Source: Traorella massiliensis
GTDB lineage: Bacteria; Bacillota_I; Bacilli_A; Erysipelotrichales; Erysipelotrichaceae
NCBI RefSeq assembly: GCF_900104665.1
Contig: NZ_LT629966.1
Span: 122,262 to 186,261, forward strand
Reading direction: 5' to 3'
Length of the DNA: 64,000 bases
In this document: in pieces, positions 32,848 to 41,168 of the stretch
Position numbering within the stretch: the stretch's first letter is position 1
Layout of the letters: each line of letters begins with the position of its first letter
The notes under the pieces: generated by a model
Databases searched by the model: none
Told to the model about the DNA's origin: nothing
Seen by the model: the letters and a program-made list of their open reading frames with translations, nothing else
Translations under genes and position numbers: made by a program

Positions 32848-33588
32848 TCAATCTGTTTCTTTATATTTTAATAATCTGTTTTCTATCAATTTCAATAATG
32901 ATTCAAAAACAATCAAAAATACGATAAGCCAGATCGTCCATGCGAAGATACCAATCATATCTACATTGATACGACACAGCTGAAACTGTCGCCCCATTCC
33001 TGGAGATACTGAGCCTAAGATCTCTGCCATGATACCTACTTTAAATGTAAGCCCTAGACCATTTGAAAAAGAAGCATAGATATAATGCGAGATCAAAGGC
33101 AGATAAACTTTAAAAATCTTGTAAGTTTTTCTTACAGGATAGATTCGCATAAGATCTAAATATTTATTTTCAATACTTTTCATACCACTTAATGTATTGG
33201 CATAGGTCATGGGAAACATGACCATAAACCCTATAACACAGGTAGCAATCTTTGAATTTGTCCAAATCAAAACAATTAATATATAAGAAACATTCGGAAT
33301 ACTTTTAAGTATCGTATAAATAGGTTCAAAGTATTCTTCAAATTTACGACTGATACCACTACATATTCCTAATAAAACTCCTATAAACAATGCTAATAAA
33401 AGCCCAAAAAAGCTTCTTGCCAGCGTATAAGCAAAAGCCTCATAAAAAATTGCACTTTTTGCTAATTCAAACATTCTTTCAGCGACATCAAAAAAAGAAG
33501 GGAGCTTAATCGGATTATTTATCATTTCTCCACTTACGATCCATAATATCAATAAAATAACGATTGTGATTAGACTGCGTTTTTTCAT
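32848..33588 (-). CDS. ABC transporter permease (TauC/SsuC-type)
   Basis: This 246-residue inner-membrane protein has about six hydrophobic helices and the binding-protein-dependent permease core, with an EAA-like loop (GMKSIENKYLDLMRIYPVRKTYKIFKVYLPLI). It is of the nitrate/sulfonate/taurine or thiamine-precursor type. It follows the binding-protein gene on the same strand, but no ATPase gene is next to it, so it must borrow an ATPase encoded elsewhere or be part of a decayed operon. Confidence 0.88.
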   Translation of the reverse strand: MKKRSLITIVILLILWIVSGEMINNPIKLPSFFDVAERMFELAKSAIFYEAFAYTLARSFFGLLLALFIGVLLGICSGISRKFEEYFEPIYTILKSIPNVSYILIVLIWTNSKIATCVIGFMVMFPMTYANTLSGMKSIENKYLDLMRIYPVRKTYKIFKVYLPLISHYIYASFSNGLGLTFKVGIMAEILGSVSPGMGRQFQLCRINVDMIGIFAWTIWLIVFLIVFESLLKLIENRLLKYKETD

Positions 33589-33619
33589 ACTGCTATTATA
33601 CTCAATTTTAAATAAAAAG

Positions 33620-33647
33620 AAAAGGGAGATACGGTGACCTCCCTTTT
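33620..33647 (-). terminator. Hairpin between binding-protein and permease genes
   Basis: AAAAGGGAG and CTCCCTTTT form a 9-bp stem followed by TTTTCTTTTTATTT on the minus strand. It lies between the substrate-binding gene and the permease gene, as an attenuating terminator often does in ABC operons. Confidence 0.8.
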
Positions 33648-33652
33648 AAAGA

Positions 33653-34564
33653 TTATTTAGAAAGCATCTCTTCATTGAAATCAATATTCATCAATGAAAG
33701 CAGTGTCGTCAGATCATCAATGCATTCACTCGCTTCCACATAACGAATGCTTTGTCTTTCCCATGTAGCTTTTGAAATTGCTGCACTTGGTACACCTAAA
33801 GTATCTACACCAATCGTATCTACCAGTTCTTCGATCTTATCAGGATCGTTGAGCGCTGTTTCATTGACAAAAGTTTCAATAGTACTCATTAAATCAGCAC
33901 TTTTATCTTCACTGCCTTCTTTCACAAAGATTGCAGCCTGAGGGAAGCCCTCTAATTCTGTTTTCATCTTTTCCTGATAAGCTGTTTGAAGATTGGCGAT
34001 GACCTGAAGTTCGATTCCCTGCTCTTTTGCTTTCTGAATCGTTGCCGTTACAGCAGGTTCTGCCAGCATACCACAATTAGCATTACCACTCAATAAAGCT
34101 CCCTGAACATCTTGAGCGCTTGAGTACATAACAACTTCAGGTGTGATATTATCTAAATCTACTGCCTGACGTAAAACAAAATCCGTTACGCTTCCTTCAC
34201 CGAAACTTGCGAAAGTACCTTCTTCATTTAAAGCATTTTCACTTGTACCTACTAAATAAAGATTTCCCCATGTAATAACCGCTTTTAAACGATAAGGGCT
34301 ATTCCCTGCTTCAATCATCTTTGCACCAAGATTTACTGGTGCAATAATGACATCATATTCACTGTCCTCTTTCACAAGTTCTGCACTTAAAACTTCACTA
34401 CCAGTTACAAATTCAAATGTATTTTCGCTTTCTTCACTTGCTGCTTCTAAAAGTGAAAGAGCTGGAGCTCCTGTTGGTGAAAGTACCTTGACAGGTTCTG
34501 TTGTTGTAGTTGAGCAGCCTGCCAAAAGCAGAGCAGCTGCCATTAATGATTTTAAATGTCGCAT
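33653..34564 (-). CDS. ABC transporter substrate-binding lipoprotein (SsuA/THI5-like)
   Basis: This 303-residue protein has a lipoprotein signal with lipobox LAGC (Cys17), a Thr-rich linker and a two-lobe periplasmic-binding-protein fold of the nitrate/sulfonate/taurine class (VKVLSPTGAPALSLLEAA, YDVIIAPVNLGAKMIEAG, VMYSSAQDVQGALLSGNANCGMLAEPAVTA, FPQAAIFVKEG). The ligand is unknown. Its start lies inside the last bases of thrS, so it may be co-transcribed with that gene. Confidence 0.88.
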   Translation of the reverse strand: MRHLKSLMAAALLLAGCSTTTTEPVKVLSPTGAPALSLLEAASEESENTFEFVTGSEVLSAELVKEDSEYDVIIAPVNLGAKMIEAGNSPYRLKAVITWGNLYLVGTSENALNEEGTFASFGEGSVTDFVLRQAVDLDNITPEVVMYSSAQDVQGALLSGNANCGMLAEPAVTATIQKAKEQGIELQVIANLQTAYQEKMKTELEGFPQAAIFVKEGSEDKSADLMSTIETFVNETALNDPDKIEELVDTIGVDTLGVPSAAISKATWERQSIRYVEASECIDDLTTLLSLMNIDFNEEMLSK

Positions 34565-36294
34565 CTTACTTTATCCTCTATTTCTTTCTGAAGCATCTTC
34601 ACAAATTCATCAAATGATACCGTTTTAGATTCTTTATGACCTTGGCGGCGAATCGTTACTGTATGATTTTCTTTTTCACCGTCACCTACTACTAATTCTA
34701 TAGGTATCTTTTTCATCTGTGCTTCTCTAATACGATAACCCAATTTTTCATTTCTTGCATCTAATTTGCTTCTAAAGCCAAGCTTATTTAATTCATCATT
34801 GATCATTTTCGCATATTCATAATGATGTTCATGATGGACCGGGATCACTTCTACCTGTACAGGTGCCAGCCACATTGGGAACTTGCCGCCAAAGTGTTCG
34901 ATCAAGATACCGATGAAACGTTCAACTGAACCGAAGATGACACGATGTAACATAACTGGTCTTACTTTAGCTCCATGTTCATCTACATAAGTAAGATCAA
35001 ATCTTTCTGGAAGGTTCATATCTAACTGAATCGTACCACACTGCCATACTCTTCCTAATGAATCTTTGATATGGAAATCCAGCTTAGGTCCATAGAATGC
35101 TCCATCACCTGGATTGATCTTATATGTCTTGCCAGCAGCCTCACAAGCCTTTGCTAAAGCTGCTTCACTTCTTTCCCATACCTCAAGCTCACCAATATAC
35201 TTTTCCTCAGGACGGGTGCTTAATTCAATGTCATAAGTTAAACCAAAGATTGCATAAACACGGTCGATAAAACGAATCAAAGATATAACTTCACTTTCGA
35301 TCTGATCCATACGCATAAAGATATGAGCATCATCCTGTGTAAACGTACGAACTCTGAATAATCCATTCAATGCTCCACTAGCTTCATGACGATGTACCTG
35401 CCCTAACTCACCCATACGAATTGGAAGATCCTTATAAGAATGTAAAGAGTTCTTATAAACAAGCATACTTCCTGGACAATTCATTGGTTTGATTGCAAAC
35501 TCACGATCATCCACCATCGAAGTGTACATATTTTCACGATAATTATACCAGTGTCCACTCACTTCCCATAATTCCTTGGACATCATGATTGGTGTTTTAA
35601 TAAATTCATAGCCTTCTTTAGTATGTTCATCATACCAGAACTTTTCAAGTTCATTTCTAAGAATCATACCATTTGGTAAAAAGAACGGAGCCCCTGGTGC
35701 ATATTCACTCATCATGAATAATTCCAATTCTTTACCTAGTTTTTTATGATCCCTTTGTTTTGCTTCTTCTAATAGATCCAAGTGTTTCTGCAGATCTTCA
35801 GCTGTTTCAAAGCAGACACCATAGATTCTTTGAAGCATCTTATTATTCTTATCACCTTTCCAATAAGCACCAGAATGTTTCAAAAGCTTAAAATTCTTTA
35901 AAAGCTTCACACTTTCCACATGAGGTCCACGACAAAGATCTACAAAATCTCCCTGTCGATAACAAGTAATGCTTCCCTCTTCCAATCCTTCGATCAAGTC
36001 AAGCTTATATTCATCATCCTTAAACATTTCCTTCGCTTCAGCTTTTGTATGATGTTCACAGACAATACGTTTGCCATCTTTAGCAATCTTCTTCATTTCC
36101 TTTTCGATCTTTGGAAGATCTTCATCACGAATGACATCATCTCCTAAGTCAATGTCATAATAGAAACCTTCACTGATAACAGGTCCTACCCAAAACTTTG
36201 CCTGAGGATAAAGATGCTTCACTGCCTGCGCCATTAAATGTGCACAGGAATGATTCAATACATTTAACTTTTCATTTTCTTTAATATCGATCAT
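34552..36294 (-). CDS. thrS: Threonyl-tRNA synthetase, lacking the TGS domain
   Basis: This 580-residue cytoplasmic enzyme attaches threonine to tRNA-Thr. The ATG at 36,294 is fixed by TAGGAGGAGAGTT; the frame above it is the T-box leader. The protein begins directly with the editing (tRNA_SAD) domain (LNHSCAHLMAQAVKHLYP with the HxxxH metal motif, later YRQGDFVDLCRGPHV). The class II core follows (GSMLVYKNSLHSYKDLP, FRVRTFTQDDAHIF, MLHRVIFGSVERFIGILIEH) and then the anticodon-binding domain. Most ThrS are about 640 residues because of an N-terminal TGS domain, which is absent here. Confidence 0.96.
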   Translation of the reverse strand: MIDIKENEKLNVLNHSCAHLMAQAVKHLYPQAKFWVGPVISEGFYYDIDLGDDVIRDEDLPKIEKEMKKIAKDGKRIVCEHHTKAEAKEMFKDDEYKLDLIEGLEEGSITCYRQGDFVDLCRGPHVESVKLLKNFKLLKHSGAYWKGDKNNKMLQRIYGVCFETAEDLQKHLDLLEEAKQRDHKKLGKELELFMMSEYAPGAPFFLPNGMILRNELEKFWYDEHTKEGYEFIKTPIMMSKELWEVSGHWYNYRENMYTSMVDDREFAIKPMNCPGSMLVYKNSLHSYKDLPIRMGELGQVHRHEASGALNGLFRVRTFTQDDAHIFMRMDQIESEVISLIRFIDRVYAIFGLTYDIELSTRPEEKYIGELEVWERSEAALAKACEAAGKTYKINPGDGAFYGPKLDFHIKDSLGRVWQCGTIQLDMNLPERFDLTYVDEHGAKVRPVMLHRVIFGSVERFIGILIEHFGGKFPMWLAPVQVEVIPVHHEHHYEYAKMINDELNKLGFRSKLDARNEKLGYRIREAQMKKIPIELVVGDGEKENHTVTIRRQGHKESKTVSFDEFVKMLQKEIEDKVRCDI

Positions 36295-36301
36295 AACTCT
36301 C

Positions 36302-36535
36302 CTCCTATAAAAAAACGACTCTGCCAAAGGACGAGAGTCGTGTTCGTGGTACCACCTTATTTCGTGTATTTTCATACACCTCTTTTCTTTAACGCAGATC
36401 TACGGTCCTATTTTCATAGGACAGCTCCTTGGGAGTAAATACAGGCTATCAAAATGTCTTGCACCACCCGACATCTCTCTTGATTGAATCACAAGTATTC
36501 ATGTCCAATTCATCGCTTATGGCATTATTTAACAC
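36302..36535 (-). promoter_or_regulatory. T-box leader of thrS
   Basis: On the minus strand upstream of thrS, the T-box sequence GGTGGTACCACG (36,356-36,345) precedes a terminator hairpin (ACGACTC.../GAGTCGT then TTTTTT, 36,341-36,308). Further upstream is a structured stem I region. T-boxes sense uncharged tRNA, here presumably tRNA-Thr, and let transcription read through into the synthetase gene. I could not assign the specifier codon with confidence. The exact 5' end is an estimate. Confidence 0.92.
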
Positions 36536-36560
36536 CCAATTAAGAAAAATGTCAAATGTT

Positions 36561-37796
36561 TTATATCACAAAATCACCCTGTACAAAAATATCCGTTTCT
36601 TTACCATCAAAGCCAACTCCCATTACATGCATATCTTCACTGCCAAACATAAAGTCTACATGTAATAAAGAATCATTGGCACCTGCTTCTAAAAGCTGTT
36701 CACCGGTCATATTTTCACCATTCTTGAGTGTCGTTGGATAAGCAGCACCTAACGCTAAATGACAACTGGCATTTTCATCAAATAAGGTATTATAAAATAA
36801 AAGATTCATCTGTGAGATTGGTGAATGGAAAGGAACGAGCGCAACCTCACCAATGTAATGACTGCCTTCATCAAACTCAATCAGTTCTTTTAAGGCTTCC
36901 ATTCCTTTTTCAGCGTGATAATTAACGACTCTGCCATCTTTAAAATCAAGATAGAAGTCTTCAATAAGCGTACCGGAATAATCTAATGGTTTGGTCGAAT
37001 AAACTCGTCCATTCACATGATTGCGATAAGGCATCGTAAAGATTTCTTCAGTTGGCATATTCGGATTAAAGATGATCTCATCCTTTTGTGTTTTTTCATA
37101 ACCACCTGCCCAAATATGATTTGGTGCTAAAGCAACATAAAGATCTGTTCCTTTACCATTAACAAAATGCAATTCCTTGAAATTCAATTCATTTAACAGG
37201 GCAATACGATGTGCAAAAGCTTCATCATGTTGCTTCCATGCCAATACAGGATCATTATCTTCAAAAACATGACAGCTTGAAAGAATGGCGTCCCATAATT
37301 TTTCATTGGCCTCTTCTTCATCAAGATCACTAAAAACCTTTTTGGCCCATACCTTATTAGATGCTGCTACGACACACCATTGTGTCAGATTGGCACTTGT
37401 ATATTTTTGAAAAGGTTTTGTCTGTTTAGAAAAGGCAATATTACGGGATGATATCTTTTTAGAATCAATCCCCTTCATGATTTCTGGAATCGGTGAAGTG
37501 ATCGATATAAAACAGCTGCCACTTTCATACTGATCTCTCATTTTTTCAATCGTATAATCCTTGACATCACATAACTCTTCAATACTTTGATATTCATAAT
37601 CCATACGATTAATGAATGCATCATTCCATTCAACCGTCACTTTTTTTGCCTGAGCTTCATAACATGCTTTTACCAGTTTTCTGACAAAAGATGCATTATC
37701 AACACCTGCACGAATAACTACATTTTGATTTTTTTGTACATGAACACCACTAATGGCGATCAGTTTAGCATATTGATCTAATCTTTTTTCTAACAT
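36561..37796 (-). CDS. M29-family metallo-aminopeptidase (AmpS/PepS type)
   Basis: This 411-residue cytoplasmic exopeptidase removes N-terminal residues. It shows the M29 (thermophilic aminopeptidase) layout: helical N-terminal half, KGTDLYVAL and NMPTEEIFTMPYRNHVNGRVYSTKPL motif, then GEVALVP, HLALGAAYPTTLKNG and LHVDFMFGSEDMHVMGV, which provide the metal-binding Glu/His/Asp residues. Length is normal. It starts immediately after the ROK kinase stop with AGAGGTAATTAA as ribosome site, so it is the last gene of the run starting at 42,600. Confidence 0.92.
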   Translation of the reverse strand: MLEKRLDQYAKLIAISGVHVQKNQNVVIRAGVDNASFVRKLVKACYEAQAKKVTVEWNDAFINRMDYEYQSIEELCDVKDYTIEKMRDQYESGSCFISITSPIPEIMKGIDSKKISSRNIAFSKQTKPFQKYTSANLTQWCVVAASNKVWAKKVFSDLDEEEANEKLWDAILSSCHVFEDNDPVLAWKQHDEAFAHRIALLNELNFKELHFVNGKGTDLYVALAPNHIWAGGYEKTQKDEIIFNPNMPTEEIFTMPYRNHVNGRVYSTKPLDYSGTLIEDFYLDFKDGRVVNYHAEKGMEALKELIEFDEGSHYIGEVALVPFHSPISQMNLLFYNTLFDENASCHLALGAAYPTTLKNGENMTGEQLLEAGANDSLLHVDFMFGSEDMHVMGVGFDGKETDIFVQGDFVI

Positions 37797-38696
37797 TTAA
37801 TTACCTCTTGACATTGGCAGCATCGCTGCTCCTACTAATCCTGGCTCTTCAAGCCGAGCTTCACTGAATTTAGTACAACGCATCCCTTCATGAACGAGTG
37901 TCTTAAAGATATCCTGCATCTTATCAAAGAAAACATCTTTTGATTTCATACATCCCCCACCCACAACAAAGATATGCGGATTTACGACATAGGCAATATC
38001 CGCAAACAAAAGTGCCAGATCATAGGTCATCTCATCAACGATCTTTACTGCTTTCTCATTACCACTGCGAGCAAGATCAAAAACATCTCCTGCATGTTTG
38101 ATCGAATCACCAAACACTTCTTTTCCTTTGCGTGTGATCGCAAGTCCGCTCGCTTCATTTTCAACAGCCCCCACATTCAAGTAATTAACTTTTTGACGAT
38201 TACGATCAATTACGATATTTGCAATCTCACCTGCATATCCCGCCATACCGCTGACAAGCTGATGATTAACCGTAAAGGCACCGCCAATTCCCGTAGAAAT
38301 CGTTACATAGTAACAGATTGGATACTCTTTTCCAGCACCATGATAGCTTTCTGCAAGACAAGCAACATTTACATCGTTATCCGCATAAGTCGGCAATCCG
38401 CATCGTTGACTAATTTCTTCACATAATGGATAATCTTTAAATCCCGGTAAATTCGTAGAAAGCATCATGACACCTCTTTGAGTATCTACAGGACCCGGAA
38501 CACCTAAACCAATGCCCTGACATTCTTTCCAATGATCAAGTGATGTGATCATACGCACGATCTTATCCATGACATGACTGACGCCCTGATCGATCTCAGT
38601 ACTTTCTTTTACAACTTCAAGAATCTTTCCATTTTCATCTACTTTGGCGACACGTACATTTGTGCCACCCAAATCTACTCCGATATATGTTTTCAT
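37797..38696 (-). CDS. ROK-family sugar kinase (glucokinase-like), zinc motif missing
   Basis: This 299-residue protein starts at ATG 38,696 behind GGGAGATAGAA. It has the N-terminal phosphate-binding GVDLGGTNVRVAKV, the sugar-binding region (GVPGPVDTQRG, ADNDVNVACLAESYHG) and C-terminal GGGCMKSKDVFF. The zinc-binding motif CxCGxxGCxE usual in ROK kinases is not seen; the region after the catalytic Asp reads NVGAVENEASGLAI. The enzyme probably phosphorylates glucose or a related hexose with ATP. It lies between an aldose epimerase and an aminopeptidase gene in one operon. Confidence 0.87.
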   Translation of the reverse strand: MKTYIGVDLGGTNVRVAKVDENGKILEVVKESTEIDQGVSHVMDKIVRMITSLDHWKECQGIGLGVPGPVDTQRGVMMLSTNLPGFKDYPLCEEISQRCGLPTYADNDVNVACLAESYHGAGKEYPICYYVTISTGIGGAFTVNHQLVSGMAGYAGEIANIVIDRNRQKVNYLNVGAVENEASGLAITRKGKEVFGDSIKHAGDVFDLARSGNEKAVKIVDEMTYDLALLFADIAYVVNPHIFVVGGGCMKSKDVFFDKMQDIFKTLVHEGMRCTKFSEARLEEPGLVGAAMLPMSRGN

Positions 38697-38706
38697 TTCT
38701 ATCTCC

Positions 38707-39543
38707 CTATTCATAAACTTCAAACCAGTAACTTGTCATAAATGATTTATTTGGCGAAAGCGACATCATGCCTTCTCTTTTCTCAAAGGGTACATCCACC
38801 TTTTCAAAATCTCCATGTCCATACCATGGTTCAATACATAGAAAATTTGCTTCTGGATCACTGCTCCAAAGAGCTAAAAATGGAAAACCATCAATGGCCA
38901 TACGGATCTTATATTCATTCATGATTAAATCTACATAAGGACTTTTCAGATCTTTATATACGATCGTCTGTTCCTTAGCAATCGTTTCATGCGATAAATC
39001 CCAATGATCGAAACTTACCTTTTCCTCACATACACCATCATGGATATGAATCTGTGTTGCGGTTTCAGGACATGCAAATTTCAAAGTACTGCTAGTAAAA
39101 TCACGTACATTAAAACCTGGATGCAAGCCAAATGTAAACGGCATGATACGTGATGAATCATTGGTAATCAGATAAGTAACGATCACTCGATTTCCAATTA
39201 ATTTATATTTGATCTGATAAGTAAAATCAAAAGGATACTGACTTTTCGTATTTTCATCACTTTTTAATTCCATCGTGATCTCATCATCACTTTTTTTGAT
39301 ACATTTCAATACAGCATAACGTATCAGTCCATGATTTTTCATCGCATAGGTCTTACCATCGATCATATAATCTTTAGAATACGTATTTCCTACCATGGGA
39401 AACAGTGTTGGATTTTTACCTTTCCAGTGTTTTTCATCCCCTTGCCACATCACTTCAAGATCTTTTTTCTTATATTTAAGACTTGCGATTTCACCACCGG
39501 CCTCACAGACTTCAAGGCGTAAAACATCATTTTCAATTATCAT
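38707..39543 (-). CDS. Aldose 1-epimerase family protein (LacX-like)
   Basis: This 278-residue beta-sandwich protein of the galactose mutarotase superfamily shows FPMVGNTYSKDYMI, the His in MKNHGLIRY, the His in FGLHPGFN and a glutamate-containing ANFLCIEPWYGHGD segment, matching the catalytic His/His/Glu set. It interconverts alpha and beta anomers of sugars or binds a hexose-6-phosphate; the substrate is unknown. AGGAGGAAAGT precedes the ATG. The ROK kinase gene begins 10 bp after its stop. Confidence 0.88.
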   Translation of the reverse strand: MIIENDVLRLEVCEAGGEIASLKYKKKDLEVMWQGDEKHWKGKNPTLFPMVGNTYSKDYMIDGKTYAMKNHGLIRYAVLKCIKKSDDEITMELKSDENTKSQYPFDFTYQIKYKLIGNRVIVTYLITNDSSRIMPFTFGLHPGFNVRDFTSSTLKFACPETATQIHIHDGVCEEKVSFDHWDLSHETIAKEQTIVYKDLKSPYVDLIMNEYKIRMAIDGFPFLALWSSDPEANFLCIEPWYGHGDFEKVDVPFEKREGMMSLSPNKSFMTSYWFEVYE

Positions 39544-39552
39544 ACTTTCCTC

Positions 39553-39918
39553 CTACTTTATAGCATCCATCGAACGGGATGCAACTACATTTACACCCGT
39601 ACGAGCAACATTTTCGATAATTACATCATACATCTTAACAGGTGCTTTTACTTTTACTTTATTGATTTGTTTCATAACATCTGCAACTTTACGTTTAGGT
39701 ACCGGTGCTTGTGTCATCACCGGAAGACGTGTCAATGCAGCATTTTTTAATACGACGGTACTTGTGACCATCCTCGTAGGATTTGTCATCTCTTCATTAG
39801 CATATTTTACACCTCTTACACAGCCATTATGACTTACAGATATTACTTTTTTCTTATCCATTTCTACACTCATCCGGCAGCTCATCGGACAAATGATACA
39901 AACCATTTCCTTGATCAT
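39553..39918 (-). CDS. DUF1667 protein, partner of the FAD oxidoreductases
   Basis: This 121-residue protein has an N-terminal cysteine cluster CIICPMSC... NGCVRG and the family motif RMVTSTVVLKNAALTRLPVMTQAPVPKRKVADVM. DUF1667 genes are regularly found as the third gene after two FAD-dependent oxidoreductases, in an anaerobic glycerol-3-phosphate-dehydrogenase-like set. The cysteines may hold an iron-sulfur cluster that accepts electrons. Its start overlaps the previous stop as ATGA. Confidence 0.9.
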   Translation of the reverse strand: MIKEMVCIICPMSCRMSVEMDKKKVISVSHNGCVRGVKYANEEMTNPTRMVTSTVVLKNAALTRLPVMTQAPVPKRKVADVMKQINKVKVKAPVKMYDVIIENVARTGVNVVASRSMDAIK

Positions 39919-41168
39919 GCATCCTCCTTTACTTCAAATATTAAACTCTGTGCATCCGTTAACATCCTTTTTTCTAAATTGATTTTTTCCATTTCCGCAG
40001 GAAGCATCACTCTTTTTTTCACTTCCCGAAGGATATGATCACCACTGCGAATGCGAAGAATACAGTCCCGCATCGGTTTTTTTACACGGAAAGAAAAACG
40101 GCAATCATCCTCCATATTTTCTTTACGCAAATGCTGTGGAACGACATGGGTAACATTTTCTCCGGCATATACCGGAATACCTTCTTCTTCATGAAAACCT
40201 TCATTGAGATAACGTGCGACTGCCATACCGCATGCCTGTGCTTCCAAGCAAACATCATCGACCAAGTCATGTACCTGAAGAACATTTCCACAAGCAAAAA
40301 AACCAGGAAGGCTCATCTCATAAGCCTCATTCACAGACACACTTTTGGTTTGTGAGTCACGTTCTACATTTAACTTATTTAATAAACTGATATCTGGAAG
40401 CAGACCTATAGAAAGCAGCAGACAGTCAACATCGAGATACCATTCACTTCCTTGAATAGGCTTTTGGTTATCATCCACTGAACTTAATTCAATTCTTTCT
40501 AATTTTGGACGTCCAATGATTCTTGTCACTGTTGTTTTTAAATAAAGCGGAATATTAAAATCCTCTAAACACTGCACGATATTTCGACTTAAACCATTTG
40601 AATAAGGCATGATCTCTGCGACTCCCAAAACCTGGGCACCCTCCAGCACCATTCTTCTAGCCATGATCAGTCCAATATCCCCACTGCCAAGAATAAACAC
40701 TCTTTTTCCACACATATAGCCATCAATATTTAAATAGCGTTGTGCTGTCCCTGCTGTCAAAACATTGGCACAGCGATCACCCGGTATCGATATCATACCT
40801 CGATTTTTTTCCATGCATCCGCTTGCCATTACGATTGCTTTTGCCTGAACCTCCACAACACCTTCATAACGATTGACATACATGACTTTCTTGCCTTCAC
40901 TGATATTGATAACGGTCGTATCCAGCTTGACATCAATATGATATTTTTTTAGTGACTCGATCAATAGCTGTGCATATTCAGGACCTGTACATTCTTTTTT
41001 ATAAATATGAAGACCAAATCCATGATGAATACATTGATTCAAAATACCGCCCAGTTCTTTTTCTTTTTCAATGATCAAAATATCTCTGATGCCAAATCTG
41101 GCAATTGCGATAGCACAGCTCATACCTGCACTACCTCCGCCAACTATAACACAATCAACCTTTCTCAT
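39915..41168 (-). CDS. FAD/NAD(P)-dependent oxidoreductase (GlpB/NoxA-like)
   Basis: This protein of 417 residues starts at the ATG at 41,168 behind GGAGTG, overlapping the upstream gene by 14 bp. It has an N-terminal FAD site (CVIVGGGSAGMSCAIAIA), a mid-protein NAD(P)-binding GSGDIGLIMARRM and a C-terminal FAD contact (FACGNVLQVHDLVDDV). A glycyl-cysteine pair near residue 45 (LGGILNQCIHHGFG) resembles that of subunits working with GlpA-like proteins. It probably moves electrons between the FAD dehydrogenase at 41,155-42,600 and a soluble acceptor. Confidence 0.9.
   Translation of the reverse strand: MRKVDCVIVGGGSAGMSCAIAIARFGIRDILIIEKEKELGGILNQCIHHGFGLHIYKKECTGPEYAQLLIESLKKYHIDVKLDTTVINISEGKKVMYVNRYEGVVEVQAKAIVMASGCMEKNRGMISIPGDRCANVLTAGTAQRYLNIDGYMCGKRVFILGSGDIGLIMARRMVLEGAQVLGVAEIMPYSNGLSRNIVQCLEDFNIPLYLKTTVTRIIGRPKLERIELSSVDDNQKPIQGSEWYLDVDCLLLSIGLLPDISLLNKLNVERDSQTKSVSVNEAYEMSLPGFFACGNVLQVHDLVDDVCLEAQACGMAVARYLNEGFHEEEGIPVYAGENVTHVVPQHLRKENMEDDCRFSFRVKKPMRDCILRIRSGDHILREVKKRVMLPAEMEKINLEKRMLTDAQSLIFEVKEDA

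Noticed and set aside
36294-36375. An N-terminal extension of ThrS
   Set aside because: The frame is open, but these bases form the T-box antiterminator and terminator, and a strong ribosome site lies directly before ATG 36,294.
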